In this document: positions 1-5,278 of the stretch, in pieces
Layout: the number at the start of each line of letters is the position of its first letter
Position numbering within the stretch: position 1 is the first letter of the stretch
Assembly: GCA_016195045.1 (NCBI GenBank)
Contig: JACQAJ010000040.1
Location: 1 to 5,278 of the forward strand
Reading direction: 5' to 3'
Length of the DNA: 5,278 nt
From: Candidatus Azambacteria bacterium
GTDB lineage: Bacteria; Patescibacteriota; Minisyncoccia; GWC2-36-17; JACQAJ01
Notes under the pieces: model-generated
What the model was told of the DNA's origin: nothing
The model's input: the letters and a program-made list of their open reading frames with translations, nothing else
Database searches by the model: none
Translations under genes and position numbers: made by a program

Positions 1-1
1 G

Positions 2-178
2 ATTATTCCGAGTAATTCAAAAAAGAATTTAAGTATTCGGGCTGTTTTAGGCGATAATTCCAAAAATATTAAATTAATAATTAAAGAAAATACCGATATT
101 GTTGCTACTGATGCTAGTTATAATGTTAATATTAGTTCTGACAACGGAATTATCGGAACTTTTTCTTCAGTCAAATAA
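2..178 (+). CDS. C-terminal fragment of an unrecognised protein
   Basis: An open frame enters from the left edge and ends at TAA (176-178), giving 58 residues without a start. The fragment is rich in Asn, Ser, Ile and Lys, has no membrane segment and no cysteine, and its alternating polar/hydrophobic pattern (for example IKLIIKENTDIVATD around residues 23-37) suggests beta strands. That composition would suit the last domain of an exported or surface beta-sandwich protein, but this is inference and no family motif is visible. It is the only frame of the three on this strand that is open and reads to a stop just before a hairpin. The function cannot be named from this fragment. Confidence 0.6.
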   Translation: MIPSNSKKNLSIRAVLGDNSKNIKLIIKENTDIVATDASYNVNISSDNGIIGTFSSVK

Positions 179-203
179 TAAGAACAAATAATGGTCCCTA
201 TTT

Positions 204-232
204 AATATTACGAGGTCCGTCCTCGTAATATT
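204..232 (+). terminator. Perfect 12-bp hairpin, possible terminator or dispersed palindrome
   Basis: The arms 204-215 (AATATTACGAGG) and 221-232 (CCTCGTAATATT) are perfect reverse complements around a 5-base loop (TCCGT). It lies 25 bp after the stop of the upstream gene and before the promoter of the next, which is where a terminator is expected. The T-tract after the stem is poor: only T231-T233, two of them inside the stem. It may therefore be a weak terminator, a stem that works on both strands, or a copy of a mobile or dispersed palindromic repeat. Confidence 0.5.
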
Positions 233-262
233 TGCCATTGTGGGATAATATAGTAGTATAAT
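232..262 (+). promoter_or_regulatory. Candidate sigma70 promoter for the ZIP gene
   Basis: A perfect -10 hexamer TATAAT sits at 257-262. The best -35 candidate is TTGCCA at 232-237 (5 of 6 matches to TTGACA), with a spacer of 19 bp, longer than the preferred 17. The usual start of transcription about 7 bases after the -10 would fall at or within a base or two of the ATG at 269, so the transcript could be leaderless. The -35 overlaps the foot of the preceding hairpin. Confidence 0.5.
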
Positions 263-268
263 CATAAT

Positions 269-985
269 ATGTTAATTTTTATTACTATTGCGACTTTTCT
301 TTCAACTCTACTAGGTGGTTTAATTGCCTTGCGTTTTAAGGATAAACTTCACCTGGTTCTTGGTTTTAGCGCCGGAGCAATTATTGCGGTGGCCTTTTTT
401 GAGATGTTGCCAGAAGCGATTGAGCTTGGTGGTTCGGTTTATAATGCCAGTCTTATTACTTCTATGATGGGGCTGGGATTTTTAATTTATCTTGTCTTGG
501 ATCGTATGATTATTCTTCATTCACACGCTGAAGAGAATGGTGGTCATTCGATACAAAAAGGGTTTTTAGGAGCCGGAAGTCTTTCTTTTCATAGTTTTTT
601 AGATGGGGTGGCGATTGGTCTGGCTTTTCAAGTTTCCACCGCAGTTGGTCTTGTTATTGCGACAGCGGTTCTGGTTCATGATTTTTCTGATGGTATCAAT
701 ACGGCTAATTTAGTTCTCAAAAATGGAGGTAGTGTTAAAATGGCTACTCGTTGGGTGGCCACTGATGCCCTGGCTCCGGTCTTAGGTGTCTTATCAACCT
801 CATTTTTTACTTTATCTTCGACGACCTTAGCACTTTTTTTAGCGATTTTTAGTGGTTTTTTCTTCTATATTGGAGCCGTTGATTTATTACCAGAGAGTCA
901 TCATCGGCACCCAACCATTTTAACCACAGTCATGACTATTATCGGTATGGCGGTCTTATACGGAGTTATTAAGATAGCTGGTTAA
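269..985 (+). CDS. ZIP-family divalent metal transporter
   Basis: This 238-residue, strongly hydrophobic protein is predicted to sit in the cytoplasmic membrane and move divalent metals such as zinc, iron or manganese towards the cytoplasm. About eight membrane segments can be traced (roughly 2-21, 29-50, 58-80, 98-120, 122-150, 163-180, 184-206, 216-236), the usual ZIP number. The signature is in segments IV and V: HSFLDG (H108, D112) and HDFSDG (H137, D138, D141), which align with the binuclear metal site of ZIP proteins. The loop before segment IV is His-rich (H84, H86, H93), as is common in the family. Segment VII carries DLLPE followed by H211, H212 and H214. Both metal motifs have Asp where classical members have Glu, so this seems to be a divergent subfamily and metal choice cannot be predicted. 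The ATG at 269 has no ribosome binding site and lies 7 bases after a TATAAT box. It appears to be a single-gene unit, since grpE has its own promoter. Confidence 0.88.
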   Translation: MLIFITIATFLSTLLGGLIALRFKDKLHLVLGFSAGAIIAVAFFEMLPEAIELGGSVYNASLITSMMGLGFLIYLVLDRMIILHSHAEENGGHSIQKGFLGAGSLSFHSFLDGVAIGLAFQVSTAVGLVIATAVLVHDFSDGINTANLVLKNGGSVKMATRWVATDALAPVLGVLSTSFFTLSSTTLALFLAIFSGFFFYIGAVDLLPESHHRHPTILTTVMTIIGMAVLYGVIKIAG

Positions 986-1000
986 AACTCATGCGGTTTC

Positions 1001-1028
1001 TTGACAATCGTTATTATTTTTATATAAT
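1001..1028 (+). promoter_or_regulatory. Strong sigma70-type promoter of grpE-dnaK
   Basis: The -35 TTGACA (1001-1006) and -10 TATAAT (1023-1028) both match the consensus perfectly, separated by 16 bp. Transcription would start near 1035, leaving a leader of about 30 bases before the grpE ATG at 1066. No CIRCE operator (TTAGCACTC-N9-GAGTGCTAA) is present around it and it does not look like a sigma32 heat-shock promoter. The sequence therefore suggests strong housekeeping expression. Any heat control would have to act by some other route. Confidence 0.8.
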
Positions 1029-1065
1029 TAACCATTGTATTTAATCATAAACAATTATTAATATT

Positions 1066-1560
1066 ATGGACGAAGAAAATTTAAAAATTGAAGAACAGGA
1101 AAAAACTCAAGAACTAAGTGATATTGCTAAGTGTCAGCAAGAACGGAGCGAATACCTAGATCTAGCTAGAACAATAAAATCAGAATTCGTGAATTACAAG
1201 AAGGATGAAGATAAAAGAATAGCAAAATCTAAAAAGTTTATTAAGATTGATCTGATTGTTAAAATTATTTTGGTTCTTGATAGTTTTGAGGCGGCCATTG
1301 GCAGTCAACCAGTAGATAATGAATGGGTCAAGGGTATTTTCAAAATCAAAGATCAAATTAAAGCCTTATTGGAAAAAGAAGGAGTCAAAAAGATAGATTT
1401 AAAACTAGGAGACAAATTTGATCCTTATCTTCACGAAAGTTTAGGGGAAATGGAAAGTGATTATGAAGAGGGGAGCATTGTTGAGGAATTAAGATCAGGC
1501 TATCAATTAGAAGATTTGGTTTTAAAACCAAGTCAGGTTAGAATTAGCAAAAGAAAATAA
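1066..1560 (+). CDS. grpE: GrpE, nucleotide exchange factor for DnaK
   Basis: GrpE opens the DnaK nucleotide-binding domain to release ADP, which restarts the Hsp70 cycle in the cytoplasm. The 164-residue protein has the family layout: a charged, disordered N-terminus (1-20), a long helical coiled-coil dimerisation region (about 22-80), a short helical part (88-104), and a C-terminal beta domain (107-163) that contacts DnaK. Conserved family patterns visible are EFVNYKKD (40-48, usual form E-F-x-N-Y-R/K-K/R), VLDSFEAAI (70-78, usual VLDNFERAL), GDKFDPYLHESL (115-126, usual G-x-x-F-D-P-x-x-H-E-A) and GYQLEDLVLKPSQVRISK (145-162, usual GY-x-L-x-x-x-x-L-R-P-A-x-V-x-V). It is somewhat shorter than E. 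coli GrpE, mainly at the N-terminus. An in-frame TAA at 1048-1050 fixes the ATG at 1066 as the first possible start. No Shine-Dalgarno sequence precedes it. It lies 79 bp before dnaK and probably shares its transcript. Confidence 0.95.
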   Translation: MDEENLKIEEQEKTQELSDIAKCQQERSEYLDLARTIKSEFVNYKKDEDKRIAKSKKFIKIDLIVKIILVLDSFEAAIGSQPVDNEWVKGIFKIKDQIKALLEKEGVKKIDLKLGDKFDPYLHESLGEMESDYEEGSIVEELRSGYQLEDLVLKPSQVRISKRK

Positions 1561-1582
1561 TAATTAACAAGTTTTTATTGGC

Positions 1583-1608
1583 TGGATTCCCGCTTATGTG
1601 GGAATGAC
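1583..1608. repeat. dRS3-like palindrome (ATTCCC-N8-GGGAAT)
   Basis: The core ATTCCC (1586-1591), eight bases, and GGGAAT (1600-1605) form a hairpin of 8 pairs, one of them G-T, with a TTAT loop. The flanks TGG and GAC match the wider pattern of the short palindromic repeats seen in Neisseria (dRS3) and in many unrelated bacteria. It fills much of the 79-bp gap between grpE and dnaK. There is no T-tract after it, so it is unlikely to be a terminator. It could stabilise or be a processing site in the grpE-dnaK mRNA, but that is inference. Only one copy is in the window, so repeat status rests on recognition of the motif. Confidence 0.6.
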
Positions 1609-1639
1609 AAAATAAACAAGCTAATAAGCTAAAAAAAAT

Positions 1640-3553
1640 ATGGCAAAAATTTTAGGGATTGATTTAGGGACAACAAATTCAGCAATGGCGATTATTGAGG
1701 GCGGAGAGCCTAAGATCATCGAAAATAAAGAAGGAAATCGAACGACTCCTTCAATTATTGCTATTTCTAAAAGCAATGATCGTTTAGTCGGTCTTCTGGC
1801 TAAAAGACAAGCCGTGACCAACCCCAAGAACACTCTTTTTTCGATCAAAAGATTAATTGGCCGACGTTTTAATGATCCAGAAATTGCTAAAGATAAAAAA
1901 TGGTTGCCTTATGAAATTAAAGAGTCAGCCTCTCAAGGAATTGATGTCAAAATGGGTGATAAATGGTATACACCTCAAGAAATTTCCGCTATGGTACTTC
2001 AGAAATTGAAAACTGATACCGAAATATCTTTAGGTTATAAAATTGATGAGGCGATTATCACGGTGCCCGCTTATTTTGATGATAGTCAACGTCAGGCGAC
2101 TAAAGATGCTGGGGAAATTGCTGGTTTTAAAGTTAAACGGATTATCAATGAACCAACCGCCGCGGCTCTGGCTTACGGTTTTAACAAGAAAAAAGATGAA
2201 AAGATTGCTGTTTATGATTTTGGTGGCGGTACTTTTGATGTCTCAATCTTAGAGATTGCTGATGATACAATTGAGGTTAAGGCGACTGATGGGGATACTC
2301 ATTTAGGGGGCGATGATTTTGATCAGAAAATGATTACTTGGTTAATCACTGAATTTAAAAAGGATCAAGGTATTGATTTAACCAAAGATGTTTTAGCGGT
2401 TCAACGATTAAAAGAAGCTGCTGAAAAAGCGAAACATGAGCTTTCTTTTGCTGTGGAGACTGAAATTAATATTCCTTTTATTACTCACGATTCTGCTGGA
2501 CCTAAACATCTTTCGTTAAAAATGACTCGAGCTCAATTAGAATCCTTAGTTAAGGATCTGGTTGATGGTTCGATGATGATTGTTAAACGAGCTCTTGAGA
2601 ATGCTAATTTTAAGGTCTCCGATATTAATGAAGTAATTTTGGTGGGTGGTCAAACTAGGATGCCTTATATTCAAGAATCAGTTAAAAAGTTTTTTGGCAA
2701 AGAGCCTAATCGTTCAATTAATCCTGATGAAGTGGTGGCTATTGGCGCCGCTATTCAGGGTGGTATTCTTGAAGGGGTGGTTAAAGATGTTTTACTTCTG
2801 GATGTTACGCCACTTTCTTTAGGGATCGAAACCTTGGGCGGTGTCTCGACTAAAATTATTGAAAAAAATACCACTATTCCAGTTTCTAAGTCACAAACTT
2901 TTTCTACGGCTGTTGATAATCAACCTTCGGTGGAAATTCACGTCCTGCAAGGGGAAAGAGAGATGGCTGTTGATAATAAATCACTCGGTCGTTTTATTTT
3001 AGATGGTTTTCCACCTTCGCCTCGAGGGGTTCCTCAAATTGAAGTTACTTTCGATATCGATGTTAATGGTATTATTCATGTTAAGGCGAAAGATAAAGTG
3101 ACTAATAAGGAACAATCAACTCGGATTGAGGCTGGTTCTGGGTTAACTAAAGAACAAGCGGAAAAAATGAAGCGAGAAGCCGAAGAATTTAGCGCCGAAG
3201 ACAAAAAGAAAAGAGAATTGGCCGAAGCGAGAAATGCCGCTGATAACCTTATTTATACTGGTGAAAAGACTCTAGTTGAATTTAAGGATAAAATTAAAGA
3301 AGAAGATAAGAAGAAAATTGAAGAGATAGTCGCTATTTTGAAGAAAGAAAAAGAAAGTGGGGATGCCGATTCTCTTAAGAAAATAACTGATGAGTCTTCG
3401 TTAGCGATGTCAAAAATTGGCGCGGAATTATATAAAGAACAAGCGTCAGCTAAGACCCCAGAGCCAACTCCGACACCAGAGGGTGATCAAACCCAAGATA
3501 AGTCTGAAGAATCAGATACTAAACAGGGATCAGAAGGAGGAGATAAAAAATAG
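1640..3553 (+). CDS. dnaK: DnaK, Hsp70 molecular chaperone
   Basis: DnaK is the ATP-driven cytoplasmic chaperone that binds exposed hydrophobic peptides with DnaJ and GrpE. The 637-residue product is full length (E. coli has 638). The nucleotide-binding domain covers about 1-382: phosphate-1 motif GIDLGTTNS (6-14), catalytic K70 in SIKRLIGR, phosphate-2 motif DFGGGTFDVSI (193-203) with T198 matching the E. coli autophosphorylated threonine, and adenosine motif ILVGGQTRMP (333-342). The interdomain linker is VLLLDVTPLSLG (384-395). The substrate-binding beta domain follows (about 396-500), then the helical lid (about 504-600). The last 35 or so residues are a low-complexity tail with a Pro/Thr stretch (PEPTPTPEG) and many Glu, Asp, Lys and Ser, and it does not end in the usual EEV-type motif. 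The segment between SIKRLIGRR and TPQEIS is long, like proteobacterial DnaK and unlike the shorter Firmicutes form. An in-frame TAA at 1625-1627 sits just before the ATG. The start is preceded by eight A's and a T, with no Shine-Dalgarno sequence. No dnaJ follows. Confidence 0.98.
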   Translation: MAKILGIDLGTTNSAMAIIEGGEPKIIENKEGNRTTPSIIAISKSNDRLVGLLAKRQAVTNPKNTLFSIKRLIGRRFNDPEIAKDKKWLPYEIKESASQGIDVKMGDKWYTPQEISAMVLQKLKTDTEISLGYKIDEAIITVPAYFDDSQRQATKDAGEIAGFKVKRIINEPTAAALAYGFNKKKDEKIAVYDFGGGTFDVSILEIADDTIEVKATDGDTHLGGDDFDQKMITWLITEFKKDQGIDLTKDVLAVQRLKEAAEKAKHELSFAVETEINIPFITHDSAGPKHLSLKMTRAQLESLVKDLVDGSMMIVKRALENANFKVSDINEVILVGGQTRMPYIQESVKKFFGKEPNRSINPDEVVAIGAAIQGGILEGVVKDVLLLDVTPLSLGIETLGGVSTKIIEKNTTIPVSKSQTFSTAVDNQPSVEIHVLQGEREMAVDNKSLGRFILDGFPPSPRGVPQIEVTFDIDVNGIIHVKAKDKVTNKEQSTRIEAGSGLTKEQAEKMKREAEEFSAEDKKKRELAEARNAADNLIYTGEKTLVEFKDKIKEEDKKKIEEIVAILKKEKESGDADSLKKITDESSLAMSKIGAELYKEQASAKTPEPTPTPEGDQTQDKSEESDTKQGSEGGDKK

Positions 3554-3610
3554 CTTCTTAGGCTGTAGCCGCGTTTGTTATTGGGAAGTCCAATTTCCAG
3601 TTTTAAATAT

Positions 3611-4657
3611 ATGGAGTTAGCGCGAGCAAATAGAACTGAATATATTATCAAAGCTATTTCGATTATTGTCGTTATAGGTGTTTTTGCTTTTGTTGTTTAT
3701 AAATACTGGCAGTTTCGCACCGCTCTTTTAGAAAAACAAAGAATAGAACTAGCCAGAGAAGAGAAGAAAAAACAAGAAGAGGCAGAACAGAAGGCGTTTC
3801 AAGAGAGATTTGATCGATGTAAAACGGTTAAAACAATTTTAGATGTAACTTATAAAAATGGTTTATTTTCTGCCAATCTTGATTGTATAAAGACGGAAAA
3901 AGCACTTGAAGAAATATCTAAAAAAATAGGAGTTAAAATTATTTCTCCTGAACTATGGTCTATCAAAAGTCCCGTGAGTTTCAAGGATTTAATCATCAAA
4001 GATGGCTTAGATCTGATAGCTAAAAATCTTAGCGATAAAGACGGTGTTGTTAAATTTCGCTATCTCTCAGACAGAAACATCTGGTCTCTTGATAAAGTCT
4101 TTCTCGAAGTCAAAGATCCACCCAAGGATGGAGTCACTCATATCGTCGAAACAAAAGATAGTTATGACTTTGTCAAAGCTGATGGGACGAATGTAAGAAG
4201 TTATACTGCAAAATCTGGAAGGGAAGAATCTAAAAATGGTAAATTCATTGTGATTGATGAATATTATTCCGGAGAATTAATAATACTAAATAATCAAGGA
4301 GAATTTCAATGGAAAACTAAAAGAATCCGTAATTTAAGGAATTATCAATTATCTAACAACGGTCAATACATAGTTGCGGATGATAGAGATGTTATGTGTG
4401 GTAGCCAATGTCATACAAATTCATTTATTGTGAATGAACAAGGTTTCACTAAAATAGAAAAGATTGGTGAAGTATCCAAAATTGAATTTTCCAAGAATGG
4501 TGATTTCTTTGTCGCCCGTGGCAATGAAGACAGTTCTTCGGCTATCATCAACGAAGATTATTTCATTTCTTTATTCGACGAAAAAGGTAATCAACTCTGG
4601 ACCAAGAAACGAATCAGTAAACTCGGTAAAGAAATTGACTTCAAATTACTTCCATAG
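3611..4657 (+). CDS. Membrane-anchored protein, STN-like region and propeller-type repeats
   Basis: I do not recognise this 348-residue protein as a named family. Visible parts in order are: one membrane helix (about 13-30) after a short basic N-terminus; a charged coiled-coil stalk (about 37-68, rich in Glu, Lys and Gln); a region (about 79-160) whose pattern FSANLDCIKTEKALEEIS...GVKII...PVSFKDLIIKDGLDLIAK resembles the secretin/TonB short N-terminal (STN) fold; and a C-terminal part with three degenerate repeats (from 207, 248 and 294). With no signal cleavage site evident, it is probably an inner-membrane protein with its bulk outside, though the charges flanking the helix do not decide orientation. 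Cysteines are C70, C92, C263 and C267. The ATG at 3611 was chosen over an in-frame TTG at 3575, which would only add 12 non-conserved-looking residues. No Shine-Dalgarno sequence is seen at either. The gene starts 57 bp after dnaK and ends 15 bp before a secreted M23 peptidase, so a joint envelope role is plausible. The STN and propeller assignments are by eye. Confidence 0.8.
   Translation: MELARANRTEYIIKAISIIVVIGVFAFVVYKYWQFRTALLEKQRIELAREEKKKQEEAEQKAFQERFDRCKTVKTILDVTYKNGLFSANLDCIKTEKALEEISKKIGVKIISPELWSIKSPVSFKDLIIKDGLDLIAKNLSDKDGVVKFRYLSDRNIWSLDKVFLEVKDPPKDGVTHIVETKDSYDFVKADGTNVRSYTAKSGREESKNGKFIVIDEYYSGELIILNNQGEFQWKTKRIRNLRNYQLSNNGQYIVADDRDVMCGSQCHTNSFIVNEQGFTKIEKIGEVSKIEFSKNGDFFVARGNEDSSSAIINEDYFISLFDEKGNQLWTKKRISKLGKEIDFKLLP
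4229..4615 (+). repeat. Three degenerate protein repeats of about 41-46 residues
   Basis: Within the membrane-anchored protein, each unit opens with S-x-N-G-x-(F/Y)-x-V: S207-KNGKFIV, S248-NNGQYIV and S294-KNGDFFV. Units one and three close almost identically with NNQGEFQWKTKRI (227-239) and DEKGNQLWTKKRI (323-335), and the middle unit has NEQGFTKIEKI (275-285). A KADGTNVRSYTAK stretch (189-201) may be the end of a further unit. This spacing and the G-x-x-W pattern match WD40/PQQ-like beta-propeller blades. A closed propeller needs more blades than can be seen, so the domain may be partial or may have highly diverged blades. Confidence 0.6.
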
Positions 4658-4672
4658 AACTAATTTATTATT

Positions 4673-5278
4673 ATGAAAACAATAAGATTAGTAAAACTTC
4701 TACTAATACTATCAGTACTTATTTTCAGTTCTAATATCACCTTGGCCTATCAATGGCCGTTGAAACCGTTTAATCAACAGCCAAGGATTATTGGTACTCT
4801 TGGTGAATATCGATCTTCTAATGGAGGACATTTACATGCTGGAGTTGATATGAACCTTGCCACAGGTGGACCAGTTGGAACTGAGGTTTTTGCTGTTGAA
4901 GGAGGAATAATAGTTTTTATAGATACTAAAGAGAAATTATTAGACAATGATCCGGAAAAGAATAATAGCTATGTTGAAATAAAAACTTCAGATAATAGAA
5001 AATTTAGATATTATCATATAAAGCCAAACTCCGATTTAAAAATAAACGCATTAATCAGCACTAGTCAACTATTAGGCGAAATAAAGACACTATCTAAAAT
5101 GGGTCCTCATCTCCACCTTCAAGAAGAGAGACTTGGGGCTGATGGCAAGTATTATGTTGTTAACCCCCTGGCCAGTCTCGACTATTTCGACAATGCTCCC
5201 ACGGAAGTCTTTCCTGATTCCCTAATCATCAAGAATCTCAAGAATGAGAGAGTAATTACTCCGGAGATAAATAGCCAA
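4673..5278 (+). CDS. Secreted M23 (LytM-type) metallopeptidase, 3' end missing
   Basis: M23 peptidases are zinc enzymes that cut peptide cross-links in peptidoglycan outside the cytoplasm. The 202 residues in the window begin with a clear signal peptide: basic MKTIRLVK, a hydrophobic core (9-18) and a likely cleavage after TLA (A25). The catalytic domain follows (about 27-172). All expected residues are present: zinc ligands H55 and D59 in HAGVD, H115 in YYHIKP (the usual catalytic His position), and H146 and H148 in GPHLHLQ, where H148 would be the third ligand. The domain ends with the usual NPL (164-166). After residue 174 a new segment begins (PTEVFPDSLIIKNLKN...), perhaps a further domain, cut by the window edge with no stop reached. 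An in-frame TAA at 4661-4663 leaves the ATG at 4673 as first possible start. No Shine-Dalgarno sequence is present. The 15-bp gap to the preceding gene indicates co-transcription. A complete active site argues for an active enzyme, not a degenerate LytM regulator. Confidence 0.92.
   Translation, partial: MKTIRLVKLLLILSVLIFSSNITLAYQWPLKPFNQQPRIIGTLGEYRSSNGGHLHAGVDMNLATGGPVGTEVFAVEGGIIVFIDTKEKLLDNDPEKNNSYVEIKTSDNRKFRYYHIKPNSDLKINALISTSQLLGEIKTLSKMGPHLHLQEERLGADGKYYVVNPLASLDYFDNAPTEVFPDSLIIKNLKNERVITPEINSQ

Noticed and set aside
985..999. AAAC...GTTT inverted repeat after the ZIP gene as a terminator
   Set aside because: Only four or five weak pairs and no T-tract directly after it.
1618..1632. 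Tandem AAGCTAA repeat (two copies, one base apart) before dnaK
   Set aside because: Only 7 bp long in AT-rich DNA, with no known operator resemblance. Probably chance.
1621..1848. Minus-strand open frame of 75 codons overlapping dnaK
   Set aside because: It lies opposite the strongly conserved start of dnaK and its product has no recognisable features. It is a shadow frame.
2043..2252. Plus-strand open frame inside dnaK in another frame
   Set aside because: It is wholly within the conserved ATPase domain coding region. The product looks like an out-of-frame reading.
3561..3570. GGC-TGTA-GCC hairpin after dnaK as a terminator
   Set aside because: The stem is only 3 bp and no T-run follows.
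3581..3608. Possible promoter TTGGGA / 16 bp / TTAAAT before the membrane-anchored protein
   Set aside because: Both boxes match consensus at only 4 of 6 positions, which is expected by chance in AT-rich DNA.
3575..3610. Upstream in-frame TTG start for the membrane-anchored protein
   Set aside because: It would add 12 residues ahead of a natural basic N-terminus and helix, has no ribosome binding site, and the ATG at 3611 gives the same AT-rich start context as the other genes.
3417..3620. Open frame overlapping the dnaK tail
   Set aside because: It arises from the low-complexity tail read out of frame, with no start signal of its own.
4464..4676. Open frame overlapping the end of the membrane-anchored protein gene
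   Set aside because: It lies in another frame across the repeat-encoding region and the product is unstructured and Ser/Lys-rich, as expected of a shadow.

Overview
This window looks like chromosomal DNA of a low-GC bacterium, most likely a member of the Candidate Phyla Radiation (Patescibacteria, Parcubacteria-like). The assignment is inference. It rests on the AT-rich sequence, on five gene starts that all lack a Shine-Dalgarno sequence, on a near-perfect sigma70-type promoter (which argues against Bacteroidetes), and on the general look of the GrpE and DnaK proteins. No rRNA or other phylogenetic marker is present to settle it.

Layout, all genes on the + strand. Positions 2-178 hold the C-terminal end of an unrecognised protein. 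A perfect 12-bp inverted repeat at 204-232 (possible terminator or dispersed palindrome) is followed by a candidate promoter and a ZIP-family metal transporter gene (269-985). A strong promoter at 1001-1028 then drives grpE (1066-1560) and, after a 79-bp gap, dnaK (1640-3553). The gap carries a small palindrome with the core ATTCCC-N8-GGGAAT, the same core as the neisserial dRS3-type repeats. There is no dnaJ, no hrcA and no CIRCE operator in the window.

Downstream of dnaK, after 57 bp with no clear terminator, lies a tight two-gene unit. The first gene (3611-4657) encodes an unrecognised protein with an N-terminal membrane anchor, a charged coiled-coil stalk, a region that resembles a secretin/TonB short N-terminal (STN) fold, and three degenerate repeats of the beta-propeller type. 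The second gene (from 4673, running off the window) encodes a secreted M23/LytM-type peptidase with all expected active-site residues.

How the genes fit together: GrpE and DnaK form the nucleotide-exchange and ATPase core of the Hsp70 chaperone cycle, and their partner DnaJ must lie elsewhere. The ZIP transporter has its own expression signals and is probably independent. The last two genes both act at or beyond the cytoplasmic membrane and are probably co-transcribed. A role in cell-wall remodelling is the most reasonable guess for that pair, but only the peptidase half is supported by recognisable motifs. No stretch longer than 300 bases lacks a gene.
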